From Micromonospora coxensis (GTDB lineage Bacteria; Actinomycetota; Actinomycetes; Mycobacteriales; Micromonosporaceae): DNA of 64,000 bases. Shown piece by piece: positions 41,100 through 49,918 of the stretch (position 1 is the first letter of the stretch; each line of letters starts with the position of its first letter). The stretch is taken from positions 3,348,001-3,412,000 of the forward strand of contig NZ_LT607753.1 of NCBI RefSeq assembly GCF_900090295.1, written 5' to 3'. The notes beneath the pieces are model-generated. The model was not told where the DNA came from, made no database searches, and saw only the letters and a program-made list of their open reading frames with translations. The position numbers and the translations under genes are program-made.

Positions 41100-41831
41100 A
41101 TGATCGGGATGGTGCTGGCGGCCGGCGCGGGACGCCGACTGCGCCCGTACACCGACACGCTGCCCAAGGCGTTGGTGCCGGTGGACGGTGACACCACCAT
41201 CCTGGACATCGCGCTGCGCAACCTGGCCGAGGTGGGACTCACCGAGATCGTGATCGTGGTCGGGTACGCCGCCGACGCGGTCGTCTCCCGCCAGGCGGAG
41301 CTGGAGGAGCGCTACGGCGTGACGATCACCCTCGTGCACAACGACAAGGCCGAGGAGTGGAACAACGCCTACTCGCTGTGGCTGGCCCGGGAGCACTTCT
41401 CCCGGGGCGTGCTGCTGGTCAACGGCGACACCGTGCACCCGGTGAGCGTGGAGAAGACCCTGCTGGCCGAGCGCGGCCCGGGCATCCTGCTGGCGGTCGA
41501 CACCATCAAGGCGCTGGCCGACGAGGAGATGAAGACCACCTTCGACGCCGCCGGCCAGCTCACCCGGATCACCAAGCTGATGGACCCGGGCGAGGCGTAC
41601 GGCGAGTACATCGGCGCGACGCTGATCGAGCCGCAGGTGGCCGAAGCCCTGGCCGACGCCCTGGAGGCGACCTGGCGGCGCGACCCGAACCTCTACTACG
41701 AGGACGGCTACCAGGAGTTCGCCGACCGGGGTGGCGAGGTGCGGGCGGCGCCCATCGGGGACGTCTCCTGGGTCGAGGTCGACAACCACGACGACCTGGC
41801 CCGGGCCCGGGAGATCGCGTGCCGCTACTAG
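41100..41831 (+). CDS. Sugar/polyol-phosphate nucleotidyltransferase (probably CTP-using)
   Basis: A 243-residue enzyme of the GT-A-like nucleotidyltransferase fold. The N-terminus VLAAGAGRRLRPYTDTLPKALV binds the nucleotide phosphates, LVNGDTVHP has the metal Asp, and AVDTIKALADEEMKTTF and GEYIGATLI resemble phosphocholine or inositol-phosphate cytidylyltransferases. The next two genes, overlapping it, encode a glycerol-1-phosphate-dehydrogenase-like enzyme and a CDP-alcohol phosphotransferase, so the product is probably a CDP-alcohol. ATG 41100 has GGAGG seven bases upstream. Confidence 0.82.
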   Translation: MIGMVLAAGAGRRLRPYTDTLPKALVPVDGDTTILDIALRNLAEVGLTEIVIVVGYAADAVVSRQAELEERYGVTITLVHNDKAEEWNNAYSLWLAREHFSRGVLLVNGDTVHPVSVEKTLLAERGPGILLAVDTIKALADEEMKTTFDAAGQLTRITKLMDPGEAYGEYIGATLIEPQVAEALADALEATWRRDPNLYYEDGYQEFADRGGEVRAAPIGDVSWVEVDNHDDLARAREIACRY

Positions 41832-42886
41832 CCCGCAGCGTCCTCACCCCGCTGCACATCGACGTGCGGCGGGGAGCGGTGGCGGACCTGGCCGCGATCC
41901 TCTCCGACGGGCGGATCTCCGCCGGCGGGGACGTCGCGGTGGTGGTCGGGCCCGGGCAGGGCGAGAAGATCGCCGAGCTGGTCCGGCCGTCGCTGCGCTC
42001 GGCGGACGTGTTCACCGTCACCGGCGGCACCCTGGACGCCGCCGACGAGCTGGGCGGCAAGCTGCGCGCCCGCTCGTACGACGCGGTGGTCGGCATCGGC
42101 GGCGGCAAGACCATCGACGTGGCGAAGTACGCCGCCACCCGGCGCGGGCTGCCCATGGTGAGCGTGGCGACGGCGCTCGCCAACGACGGCATCGCCTCCC
42201 CGGTGGCCAGCCTGATCACCGACGGCATCAAGGGCTCCTACGGCGTGCACATCCCGATCGCGGTGATCGTGGACCTGGACTTCGTGGAGGCCGGTCCGGA
42301 GCGACACAACCGGGCCGGCATCGGCGACGTGGTGAGCAACATCAGCGCCCTGGCCGACTGGGAACTGGCCCGCCGGGTACGCGGCGAGCCGGTCGACGGG
42401 TTGGCCGCCTCGCTGGCCCGGGCCGGCGCCGAGGCGGTGCTCAACCACCCGGGCGACATGAACGACGACGCCTTCGTCACCGTGCTGGCCGAGGCGCTGA
42501 TCTCCAGCGGCCTGGCGATGGCGGTCTGCGGCACCAGCCGCCCGTCCAGCGGCGGCTGCCACGAGATCATGCACGCCATCGACGCGCTCTACCCGGACAC
42601 CGCCTCGCACGGGGAACTCGCCGGGCTGGGTGCGCTGTTCTGCACCTTCCTGCGCGGCGACGGGCGCCGGTTCGAGGAGATGTCCGCCTGCCTGGCCCGG
42701 CACGGGCTCCCCCGGCTGCCCGTCGAGGTCGGGCTGACCGACGACCAGTTCGTCGAGGCGGTGCAGTTCGCGCCGAGCACCCGGCCGGACCGGTACACCA
42801 TCCTGGAGCACCTGGCGATGTCGCCTTCCGAGACGCGGGAGCGGCTGGCAGACTACGCCGGTGCAATCCGCGACCACTGTGGTTGA
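41819..42886 (+). CDS. Glycerol-1-phosphate dehydrogenase-like enzyme (EgsA/AraM type)
   Basis: A 355-residue member of the iron-/zinc-dependent alcohol dehydrogenase superfamily. NAD site: VVGIGGGKTIDVAKYAATRR. Metal ligands fit D in GIGDVVSN and His in GGCHEIMHAID and ASHGELAGLGAL. The body VATALANDGIASPVASLI is typical of G1P dehydrogenases, which reduce dihydroxyacetone phosphate to sn-glycerol-1-phosphate, the archaeal lipid stereoisomer also used by some bacteria. A different phospho-polyol is possible. GTG 41819 overlaps the preceding stop by 13 bases. Confidence 0.82.
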   Translation: MPLLARSVLTPLHIDVRRGAVADLAAILSDGRISAGGDVAVVVGPGQGEKIAELVRPSLRSADVFTVTGGTLDAADELGGKLRARSYDAVVGIGGGKTIDVAKYAATRRGLPMVSVATALANDGIASPVASLITDGIKGSYGVHIPIAVIVDLDFVEAGPERHNRAGIGDVVSNISALADWELARRVRGEPVDGLAASLARAGAEAVLNHPGDMNDDAFVTVLAEALISSGLAMAVCGTSRPSSGGCHEIMHAIDALYPDTASHGELAGLGALFCTFLRGDGRRFEEMSACLARHGLPRLPVEVGLTDDQFVEAVQFAPSTRPDRYTILEHLAMSPSETRERLADYAGAIRDHCG

Positions 42887-43583
42887 GCCCCGTCCCACCG
42901 TCGCCGACTTCCACCGGGTGAACCGGGGCGGCGGCCTGTTCAGCGAGTCGGTCAGCCAGTGGATCGGCGCGGTCTTCGCGCTGGTCGCCCAGCGGCTCGG
43001 GTTGCGCCCGACCGCGCTGACCATCACCAACCTGGTGCTCGGCCTGGCCACCTCGGTGACCGTGGTGGCGCTGGCCGACCGGGTCGCCGCCGGGGACGTG
43101 CCGGCCTGGGTGGTCGGGATCGCCGCCCTGGTCGGCTGGCAGGTGGCGTACGCCCTGGACTGCGCCGACGGTCAGCTCGCCCGGGTCACCGGGCAGGGCA
43201 GCGCGGCCGGCGCGCGGGTCGACGTGCTCTGTGACGTGGCCGCCCAGATCGCCCTGGTGGCCGCGCTCGGCGCGACGGCGGTGGCGCAGCGGCCCGGGAC
43301 GCCGAGCTGGCTGGTGGCGGTCTTCGCGGGCACCTGGATGGTCAACCTGGTGACCTCGGTGATGCAGTCCGGCCCGAACGCGGCCAGCATGGTCACCTCC
43401 ACCTCACTGCCGGTACGCCTGGTCAAGCTGGTCCGCGACTACGGCGCGGTGATCTTCGTGGCGGCACTGGTGCTGATGCTCGCGCCCGCGCTCACCTTCT
43501 GGGTCGTCGTCGCGTTCACCGTCGTCAACGGCGGCTTCCTGCTCGCCAGCATCGCCTTCTCCGCCCGCGCCTCCCTCCGCTGA
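42861..43583 (+). CDS. CDP-alcohol phosphotransferase
   Basis: A 240-residue membrane enzyme with about five or six helices. The family signature DG-x2-AR-x8-G-x3-D-x3-D is complete in DCADGQLARVTGQGSAAGAR followed by VDVLCD. It moves an alcohol phosphate from CDP to an acceptor. Together with the two upstream genes it would use CDP-alcohol made in the same cassette. GTG 42861 overlaps the previous gene by 26 bases; GTG 42879 is an alternative. The acceptor (lipid, glycan or polyol) is unknown. Confidence 0.87.
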   Translation: MQSATTVVEPRPTVADFHRVNRGGGLFSESVSQWIGAVFALVAQRLGLRPTALTITNLVLGLATSVTVVALADRVAAGDVPAWVVGIAALVGWQVAYALDCADGQLARVTGQGSAAGARVDVLCDVAAQIALVAALGATAVAQRPGTPSWLVAVFAGTWMVNLVTSVMQSGPNAASMVTSTSLPVRLVKLVRDYGAVIFVAALVLMLAPALTFWVVVAFTVVNGGFLLASIAFSARASLR

Positions 43584-43625
43584 CCCCCACCCCACCCGCC
43601 CCACCCACCCCCACCCACTGGACGT

Positions 43626-43685
43626 GCACTTTCAGGGAAAGAGTGCCTATTCGGGCTCCGATAGCCACTCTTTCTCTGAAAGTGC
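43626..43685. terminator. 60-base extended hairpin
   Basis: Twenty-base arms (43626-43645 and 43666-43685, one G-T pair) start GCACTTTCAG; the loop folds again through CTAT/ATAG and CGG/CCG. Less GC-rich than its surroundings, it lies between convergent genes and should act as a bidirectional terminator. Confidence 0.85.
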
Positions 43686-43718
43686 GCGCGCTGGATGGGG
43701 GCGCGGCGCGGTGGGGGG

Positions 43719-44999
43719 TCAGGGGTGGGGGCGGGGGGTTAGGGCGGCGTAGATGTCCAGGTGGCGCTTGATGACGACGTCGGGGTGGAAGGTGCGCTCG
43801 TAGCGGGCGCGGGCCGCCGCCGCGAGCGTGGGCGCGCCGGCCCGGGCGACCGGGAGCGCGGCGGCCATCGCCGCCGGGTCCGGCGGCACCACCCAGCCGG
43901 CCTCACCGGTGACCAGCCCGGCCGGCACGCCCGACGGACCGGCCGGCGGTGGCAGCTGGCCGGCGACGGCGGAGGCGACCGCCGCCGGGCCGGTGCCGGC
44001 CGGCTCGTGCGGGGCGTCCGCCCCGACCAGGTACGGGATGCCGCCGAGCGCGGTGCCGAGCACCGGGCGGCCGGCGGCCAACGCCTCGATGATCACCGTC
44101 GGCAGCACGTCGTGCCACATCGAGGCGGCGATCACCACCGCGCTCGCCTCGACCGCGGCGCGCACCCCGGCCCGGTCGAGCTGGCCGAGGTAGACCACGT
44201 CGGGGCGCTCGGCGGCCGCCGCCTCGACCAGCGGGCGCAGCTCGCCGTCCCCGGCGACGCGCAGCGTGCCGAGTGCCCCCACCGGGTGCCGTCGCCACGC
44301 CGCCAGCAGCAGGTCGAGGCCCTTCTCCGGGGTCAGCCGGGCCATGTAGAGGAAGCCGTCGCCGAGCGGGGCCGGGGTACCCGGGTCGGGCACCGAGTTC
44401 GGCTTGACCACGATCCGGTCGGCCGGGACGCCGTACTCGCGCAGGTGGTCGGCGATCGCCGAGGTCAGCGCGATGAACCGGTCCACCGACCGCCAGGTGC
44501 CCCGGTGCACGGCCAGGGTGGTCGCCATCAGGGCGCTCTGCGCCGCCGAGCCCCGGTAGCACTTGTGCACGATCGCCGGCACGCCCAGCGCCCGGCCCTT
44601 GCAGTCCTGGCAGATGACGCCGTCGCGGAAGTAGATCCCGGAGGAGCAGACCTGTCGGTAGTTGTGCACCGTCTGCACCACCGGCACGCCGTGCCGGTGC
44701 GCGGTCCGCACCACCCAGGGCGAGAGCAGCGGGTACGGGTTGTGCAGGTGCAGCACGTCCGGCCGGTGCTCGCGGAGCAGACGGCCCAGGTCCTCCTGGG
44801 CGCGCGGGGCCCAGATCGGGGAGATCGGCAGCAGCGCCTTGGCCGCCTTCGACATCGACGGGATCTCGTCGGAGCTACGGATGAACGGCAGCACCTCCAC
44901 GCCGGCCGCGCCAAGCTGGGCGATCTCCGAGTCGACCATGGTGTTCTCGCCGGAGGGCTGGGCCTCCCGGTACCGGTTGTGCGCCACCACGATCTTCAC
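43719..44999 (-). CDS. GT4-family glycosyltransferase
   Basis: A 426-residue GT-B enzyme. The N-terminal domain starts MKIVVAHNRYREAQPSGENTM, with the glycine loop near SGE, and HLHNPYPLLSPWVV. The C-terminal nucleotide-sugar domain has ARLTPEKGLDLLLAAWRR and the E-x7-E type segment SMWHDVLPTVIIEALAAGRPV. A Cys pair in VICQDCKGR may bind metal. It is likely to build an exopolysaccharide or glycolipid. The start is GTG 44999; it is transcribed away from the Fpg/Nei gene. Confidence 0.9.
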   Translation of the reverse strand: MKIVVAHNRYREAQPSGENTMVDSEIAQLGAAGVEVLPFIRSSDEIPSMSKAAKALLPISPIWAPRAQEDLGRLLREHRPDVLHLHNPYPLLSPWVVRTAHRHGVPVVQTVHNYRQVCSSGIYFRDGVICQDCKGRALGVPAIVHKCYRGSAAQSALMATTLAVHRGTWRSVDRFIALTSAIADHLREYGVPADRIVVKPNSVPDPGTPAPLGDGFLYMARLTPEKGLDLLLAAWRRHPVGALGTLRVAGDGELRPLVEAAAAERPDVVYLGQLDRAGVRAAVEASAVVIAASMWHDVLPTVIIEALAAGRPVLGTALGGIPYLVGADAPHEPAGTGPAAVASAVAGQLPPPAGPSGVPAGLVTGEAGWVVPPDPAAMAAALPVARAGAPTLAAAARARYERTFHPDVVIKRHLDIYAALTPRPHP

Positions 45000-45122
45000 A
45001 GGGCTCGCCTCTCGTCGCGACCGGGCCGGTCCGCGCGCCCGACGGCCGACGGGTCCGCCCTGCCGGCACGGACTCGCAGGCGCGTTCCCCGCGCGTACGG
45101 GAAAGAAGGCTACCGTTGGGGC

Positions 45123-45983
45123 GTGCCCGAACTACCGGAGGTGGAGGCGCTCGCGGGTTACCTGCGTGAGCGCGCGGTGGGGCGGCGCGTCGACCGGGTC
45201 GAGGTCGCCGCGATCAGCGCCCTGAAGACGTACGACCCGGCGCCCACGGCGGTGTCGGGCCGGGCGGTGGTGGACGCCCGGCGGCACGGCAAGTTCCTCG
45301 ACGTGGTCTTCGACGAGGGCCTGCACCTGGTGGTGCACCTGGCCCGGGCGGGCTGGCTGCACTACCGCGAGGCGTTCGCCTCGACCACCCCGCTGCGGCC
45401 CGGCAAGGGCCCGGTCGCCCTGCGGGTACGCCTCGACGACGGCTCCGGCTTCGACCTGACCGAGGCGGGCACCAAACGCAGCCTGGCCGTGTACCTGGTG
45501 ACCGATCCGGCGCAGGTGCCCGGGGTGGCGAGGCTGGGCCCGGACGCGTTCGGCGCCGACCTGGCCACCTTCGCCGAGCGGATACGCAGCCGCCGGGGCC
45601 AGGTCAAGGGGGTGCTGACCGACCAGACGGTGCTGGCCGGGGTCGGCAACGCGTACTCGGACGAGATCCTGCACGCGGCGAAGCTGTCGCCGTTCGCGAT
45701 CACCGACCGGCTCACCGACGACCAGCTCGCCAGCCTGCACGCGGCGACCCGGACGGTCCTCGGCGACGCGGTCCGCCGGTCGCTGGGGCAGCGCGCGGCG
45801 GAGCTGAAGGGTGAGAAGCGCTCCGGGCTGAAGGTGCACGCCCGGACCGGGCTGCCCTGTCCGGTCTGCGGCGACACGGTCCGCGAGGTCTCCTTCGCGG
45901 ACTCCAGCCTCCAGTACTGCCCCACCTGCCAGACCGGCGGCAAGCCGCTCGCTGACCGTCGGTTGTCCCGCCTCGTACGGTGA
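45123..45983 (+). CDS. Fpg/Nei-family DNA glycosylase-AP lyase
   Basis: A 286-residue base-excision repair enzyme. The N-terminus, GTG then PELPEVE, presents the catalytic Pro (nucleophile after Met removal) and Glu. Lys in RRHGKFLDVVF is the conserved third active residue. The helix-two-turn-helix is GVLTDQTVLAGVGNAYSDEIL, and the C-terminal zinc finger is CPVCGDTVREVSF...YCPTC with CxxC-x16-CxxC. It removes oxidised or otherwise damaged bases and nicks the DNA. The branch (Fpg, Nei or actinobacterial variant) is not settled by eye. Confidence 0.92.
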   Translation: MPELPEVEALAGYLRERAVGRRVDRVEVAAISALKTYDPAPTAVSGRAVVDARRHGKFLDVVFDEGLHLVVHLARAGWLHYREAFASTTPLRPGKGPVALRVRLDDGSGFDLTEAGTKRSLAVYLVTDPAQVPGVARLGPDAFGADLATFAERIRSRRGQVKGVLTDQTVLAGVGNAYSDEILHAAKLSPFAITDRLTDDQLASLHAATRTVLGDAVRRSLGQRAAELKGEKRSGLKVHARTGLPCPVCGDTVREVSFADSSLQYCPTCQTGGKPLADRRLSRLVR

Positions 45984-46050
45984 GTGACGACACTCCCCGA
46001 TTACGGAGAGGAATCGTCCCGGCCGCGTGGAACCTGCCCGTCCGCGACTC

Positions 46051-46078
46051 TTCCGGACCCCTGTTCCATCGGTATAGT
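46051..46078 (+). promoter_or_regulatory. Promoter candidate before the sugar transferase gene
   Basis: TTCCGG (46051-46056), 16 bases, TATAGT (46073-46078). It would give a leader of about 175 bases in the 277-base gap 45984-46260, which holds no gene that I can support. Confidence 0.4.
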
Positions 46079-46260
46079 GGCTCGGTCCCCGGCTTCGAAA
46101 ATGACCTGGAGCCGGCCGGATCCCCGCTGGCAACACCAGACGCAATGTCCCTCGGGTCAGCGTCCGGCCCACCGCCCGCGTGGGAGACTGGAACGGTGGG
46201 CGACCCGCGCCCCTCACGGCGAGTGAGCGGCGCGTGGCATGCGGGAGGACATGGGTTGAG

Positions 46261-47823
46261 GTGACGACAAGCCTCCAGCGCCCGGTAACCAACACAGGCC
46301 GGAGCAAACTCGTGCGGCACGTCGACAGCTTCGAGATCCAGCCGCCGACACCGCCGTCACACAACGGCGTGCCCCGGTCGGCGTGGGCTCGCGCCCGCCG
46401 TCGGGTGTCCCGTTGGCACCGGCCGTACACCGCGGCGCTCCTGCTGCTCGACTTCGCCGCCGTGGTGCTGGCGGACTGGTTCGCCCAGGAGACGTTCGGT
46501 CAGGCGCGGGCGGGTTTCTACAACGCCCAGGAGGACCCGACCTTCTTCTACACCGTGGCGTTCCTGCTGCTGCCGGTCGCCTGGGTGGTCATCCTCTGGG
46601 GCAACCGCGCCTACGACCGACGCTACCTGGGGCTCGGCCCGGACGAGTTCAAGCGGGTCATCCGGGGCGGGGTGGCGGTGGCCGCCACGGTCTCCTTCAT
46701 CGCCTTCGCCACCAAGACCGACCTGTCCCGGTGGTCGGTCGGCTTCGCCCTGCTCGGGGCGCTGCTGCTGATCCTCGTCGGCCGGTTGGTCGCCCGCTTC
46801 ACCCTGCACGCGGTACGCCGCCGGGCCGGCCACGCCGGGCACCGGATGGTGCTGGTCGGCACCCTGCCGGAGTGCCTGGAGGTCTACACCGCGGTCACCC
46901 GCAACCCGGGCGCCGGTCTGGTGCCGGTGGCCATCCACATCACCGACGGGTACGCCGCCGCCCGGGGCATCGAGACCCCGGTGCCGGTGTACGCCGGCCG
47001 GGACGTGCTCGCCCTGGTCCGTGAGGTCGGTGGCGACACCATCGCGGTCTGCGGCTCGGCCAGCGCGGAACCGGGCGAGCTGCGCCGGCTGGCCTGGCAG
47101 CTGGAGGGCTCCGGCGTCGACCTGGTGGTCGCCCCGCAGCTCACCGACATCGCCGGTCCCCGGGTGCACATCCGCCCCATCGAGGGCCTGCCGCTGCTGT
47201 ACGTCGAGGAGCCGACCCTGTCGGGTCCGGCGCTGCTGGCCAAGAACCTGATGGACCGGGTCGCCGCCGGCCTGGGTCTGCTGCTGCTGATCCCGGTCTT
47301 CGTCGCCATCGCGATCGCCATCCGCCTCTCCGACCCCGGCCCGGTCTTCTTCCGGCAGCCCCGGGTCGGCCACGAGGGGCGTACCTTCCGGGTCTGGAAG
47401 TTCCGGACCATGTACGTCGACGCCGAGGAGCGGCTGGCCGGCCTGGTCGACCAGAACGAGACCGACGGCATGCTCTTCAAGATGAAGCAGGATCCCCGGG
47501 TCTTCCCGGTGGGCCGCTTCCTGCGCGCCTCGTCGCTGGACGAGCTGCCCCAGCTGATCAACGTGCTCTGGGGGGAGATGTCGCTGGTGGGGCCGCGTCC
47601 GCTCCCCGCCGACGACGGTGACTTCCTGGGCGACGTACGGCGCCGGCTGCTGGTCCGGCCGGGCATGACCGGGCTGTGGCAGGTCTCCGGCCGCTCCGAC
47701 CTGTCCTGGGACGAGGCGGTCCGGCTGGACCTGTACTACGTCGACAACTGGTCGCTGGCGTACGACCTGAGCATCCTGTGGCGCACGGTGGGCGTGGTGC
47801 TGGCCCGCAAGGGCGCGTACTAG
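46261..47823 (+). CDS. Polyprenyl-phosphate sugar-1-phosphate transferase (WbaP/ExoY-type)
   Basis: A 520-residue membrane enzyme that starts an exopolysaccharide. It has four N-terminal helices (AALLLLDFAAVVLADWF, TVAFLLLPVAWVVILW and two more), a CoA-binding-like Rossmann region (HRMVLVGTLPECLEV), a fifth helix (AGLGLLLLIPVFVAIAIAI) and the catalytic domain with DPGPVFFRQPRVGHEGRTF, RTMYVDAEERL, SSLDELPQLINVLWGEMSLVG and RPGMTGLWQVSGRS. It loads a sugar phosphate onto undecaprenyl phosphate. The start is GTG 46261, weakly supported. The GT4 gene nearby may act in the same pathway. Confidence 0.92.
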   Translation: MTTSLQRPVTNTGRSKLVRHVDSFEIQPPTPPSHNGVPRSAWARARRRVSRWHRPYTAALLLLDFAAVVLADWFAQETFGQARAGFYNAQEDPTFFYTVAFLLLPVAWVVILWGNRAYDRRYLGLGPDEFKRVIRGGVAVAATVSFIAFATKTDLSRWSVGFALLGALLLILVGRLVARFTLHAVRRRAGHAGHRMVLVGTLPECLEVYTAVTRNPGAGLVPVAIHITDGYAAARGIETPVPVYAGRDVLALVREVGGDTIAVCGSASAEPGELRRLAWQLEGSGVDLVVAPQLTDIAGPRVHIRPIEGLPLLYVEEPTLSGPALLAKNLMDRVAAGLGLLLLIPVFVAIAIAIRLSDPGPVFFRQPRVGHEGRTFRVWKFRTMYVDAEERLAGLVDQNETDGMLFKMKQDPRVFPVGRFLRASSLDELPQLINVLWGEMSLVGPRPLPADDGDFLGDVRRRLLVRPGMTGLWQVSGRSDLSWDEAVRLDLYYVDNWSLAYDLSILWRTVGVVLARKGAY

Positions 47824-47856
47824 CGCAGCGGGCCACCCACGGGTCAGGATTCCCGC

Positions 47857-49080
47857 GTGGGTGGCAACCTCTCCGCCGTCGTCGGCGTCGTCTCGCTGGT
47901 CACCGCGCTGGCCGCGGCGCTCTGGGCGGTGCTGCGGCTGCGCGGCCGGCGGGGCATCGCCACGGCCAGCCAGCGGGCCACCTACGAGGTGCTGCACACC
48001 GCCGGCCTGGCCGCCGAGCCGCTGCGGGCGGGGCTGAGCCCGGCGGGCGCGGCGAAGGCCGTTCGCCATCTGCGGGCCCTGGTGGGCGCGGCCGGGCTGG
48101 CCCTGACGGACGCCGACGAGCTGCTCGCCCTCGACGGGCGCGGCGCGCACCACGGCGACCAACTGCTCGCGGCGGCCCGGCGCACGGTGGAGGCGGGCCG
48201 GTCGACGGTGCTCGGCGAGTCGGAGCTGCGCTGCGACCGGGTGGACTGCCCGGTGCGCGGGGCGGTACTGGCCCCGCTCAGCGCCGACGGGCGGGTGGTG
48301 GGGGCGCTGGTCGCGGTCGCCGACGCCCCGCCCGCGCCGGGGCTGGTGCAGGCCACCCTGGAGACCGCGCACTGGGCCGGGGACCAGCTCGCCCTGGCCG
48401 AGCTGGACTCGTCGCGGGAGCGGCTGGCCCGGGCCGAGGTCCGCGCGCTACGGGCCCAGATCAGTCCGCACTTCATCTACAACGCGCTGACCGCGATCGG
48501 CTCGTTCGTCCGCACCGACCCGGAACGGGCCCGCGAGCTGATCCTGGAGTTCGCCGAGTTCACCCGGTACTCGTTCCGGGCGCACGGCGAGTTCACCACG
48601 CTCGCCGAGGAGCTGCGCTCGATCGACCGGTACCTGACCATCGAGCGGGCCCGGTTCGGCGACCGGTTGCAGGTGCGGTTGCAGATCGCGCCGGAGGTGC
48701 TGCCGGTGACCCTGCCGTTCCTCTGCCTCCAACCGCTGGTGGAGAACGCCGTCCGGCACGGGTTGTCCCGCAAGCCCGGCACCGGCATGGTGAGCATCGA
48801 GGCCCGGGACGCGGGCGCGGAGTGTCACATCACGGTGGAGGACGACGGAGTGGGCATGGATCCGGCCACGCTGACGGCGGGCATCGCCGAGCTGGCCCGC
48901 GCCGGCAGCGACCCGGCCGACGACCCGGGCCAGCACGTCGGCCTCTCCAACGTCGACGAGCGGCTCCGGTCGGTCTTCGGGGACCGGTTCGGCCTGGTCG
49001 TCGAGACCGGCCCCGGTTCGGGTACGAAGGTGAGCCTGCGGGTGCCGAAGTTCCACCCCGGCGTACGGGCGGGCTCGTGA
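47857..49080 (+). CDS. LytS/YehU-type sensor histidine kinase
   Basis: A 407-residue kinase with one N-terminal helix (SAVVGVVSLVTALAAALWAVL), a GAF-like sensor with Cys (LRCDRVDCPVRG) that could bind a cofactor, and the LytS catalytic part: RAQISPHFIYNALTAIGSF with the phospho-His, QPLVENAVRHGL (N-box) and VEDDGVGM (G-box). GTG 47857 follows AGGA. Its stop overlaps the GTG of the LytTR regulator by four bases, so they form a coupled pair. Confidence 0.9.
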   Translation: MGGNLSAVVGVVSLVTALAAALWAVLRLRGRRGIATASQRATYEVLHTAGLAAEPLRAGLSPAGAAKAVRHLRALVGAAGLALTDADELLALDGRGAHHGDQLLAAARRTVEAGRSTVLGESELRCDRVDCPVRGAVLAPLSADGRVVGALVAVADAPPAPGLVQATLETAHWAGDQLALAELDSSRERLARAEVRALRAQISPHFIYNALTAIGSFVRTDPERARELILEFAEFTRYSFRAHGEFTTLAEELRSIDRYLTIERARFGDRLQVRLQIAPEVLPVTLPFLCLQPLVENAVRHGLSRKPGTGMVSIEARDAGAECHITVEDDGVGMDPATLTAGIAELARAGSDPADDPGQHVGLSNVDERLRSVFGDRFGLVVETGPGSGTKVSLRVPKFHPGVRAGS

Positions 49081-49841
49081 CCTCCTCGACCGGGTTCCTC
49101 CGGGTGCTGGCGGTGGACGACGAGCCGCCGGCGCTGGACGAGTTGGCGTACCACCTGCGGGCGGACCCCCGGGTGGCCCGGCTGCACACGGCGGGCGACG
49201 CCACCGAGGCGCTGCGGGTGCTCCGCGACGCCGACGTGGACGTGGTCTTCCTGGACATCCGGATGCCCGGCCTGGACGGCATGGAGCTGGCCCGGGTGCT
49301 GCGCCGCTTCGCCCGGCCCCCGGCGATCGTCTTCGTCACCGCGTACGACGACGGCGCGGTGGACGCCTTCGACCTGGGTGCCACCGACTACGTGCGCAAG
49401 CCGGTCCGGGCCGAGCGGCTGGCCGAGTCGCTGCGTCGGGTGATCGGCTCGCGGGTGGTCCCGTCGCATCCGGCGGCCCTCGCCCGGGCGGAGGAGGACC
49501 CGACCATCCCGGTCGAGCTGGCCGGGACGACCCGGATGCTGCCCCGTTCGGCGGTGCGCTGGGTGGAGGCGCAGGGCGACTACGCGCGCCTGCACACCGC
49601 CGAGGGCTCGCACCTGGTCCGGGTGTCGCTGGCGACGCTCGCCGAGCGGTGGGCGGACGCCGGGTTCGTGCGGATCCACCGGTCGTACCTGGTGCAGTTG
49701 AAGCTGATCGCCGAGCTGCGGCTGGTCAACTCCGGCTACGTGGTGGTGATCGACTCGACGGAGCTGCCGGTGAGCCGGCGGCACACCCGGGAGCTGAAGG
49801 ACAAGTTGGTGCGGGCGGCGAAGCAGGACTGGAGTCGCTGA
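49077..49841 (+). CDS. LytTR-family response regulator
   Basis: A 254-residue regulator. The receiver has VDDEPPALDEL, the phospho-acceptor in VVFLDIRMPGLDG and Lys in DYVRKPVRAERL. The C-terminal LytTR DNA-binding domain shows VRWVEAQGDYARLHTAEG, RVSLATLAERW, FVRIHRSYLVQLKLI and LPVSRRHTRELKDKL. Such pairs often control cell-wall or exopolysaccharide genes; the sugar transferase upstream and the secreted array downstream are candidate targets, by position only. Confidence 0.92.
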   Translation: MTSSTGFLRVLAVDDEPPALDELAYHLRADPRVARLHTAGDATEALRVLRDADVDVVFLDIRMPGLDGMELARVLRRFARPPAIVFVTAYDDGAVDAFDLGATDYVRKPVRAERLAESLRRVIGSRVVPSHPAALARAEEDPTIPVELAGTTRMLPRSAVRWVEAQGDYARLHTAEGSHLVRVSLATLAERWADAGFVRIHRSYLVQLKLIAELRLVNSGYVVVIDSTELPVSRRHTRELKDKLVRAAKQDWSR

Positions 49842-49918
49842 GATTTCTTCCGCGTGCCGGGAATAGACGGGGGCGACCGTACGCTGTACGGCAGGCCGTA
49901 CGACTGAGTGGAGGCCCC

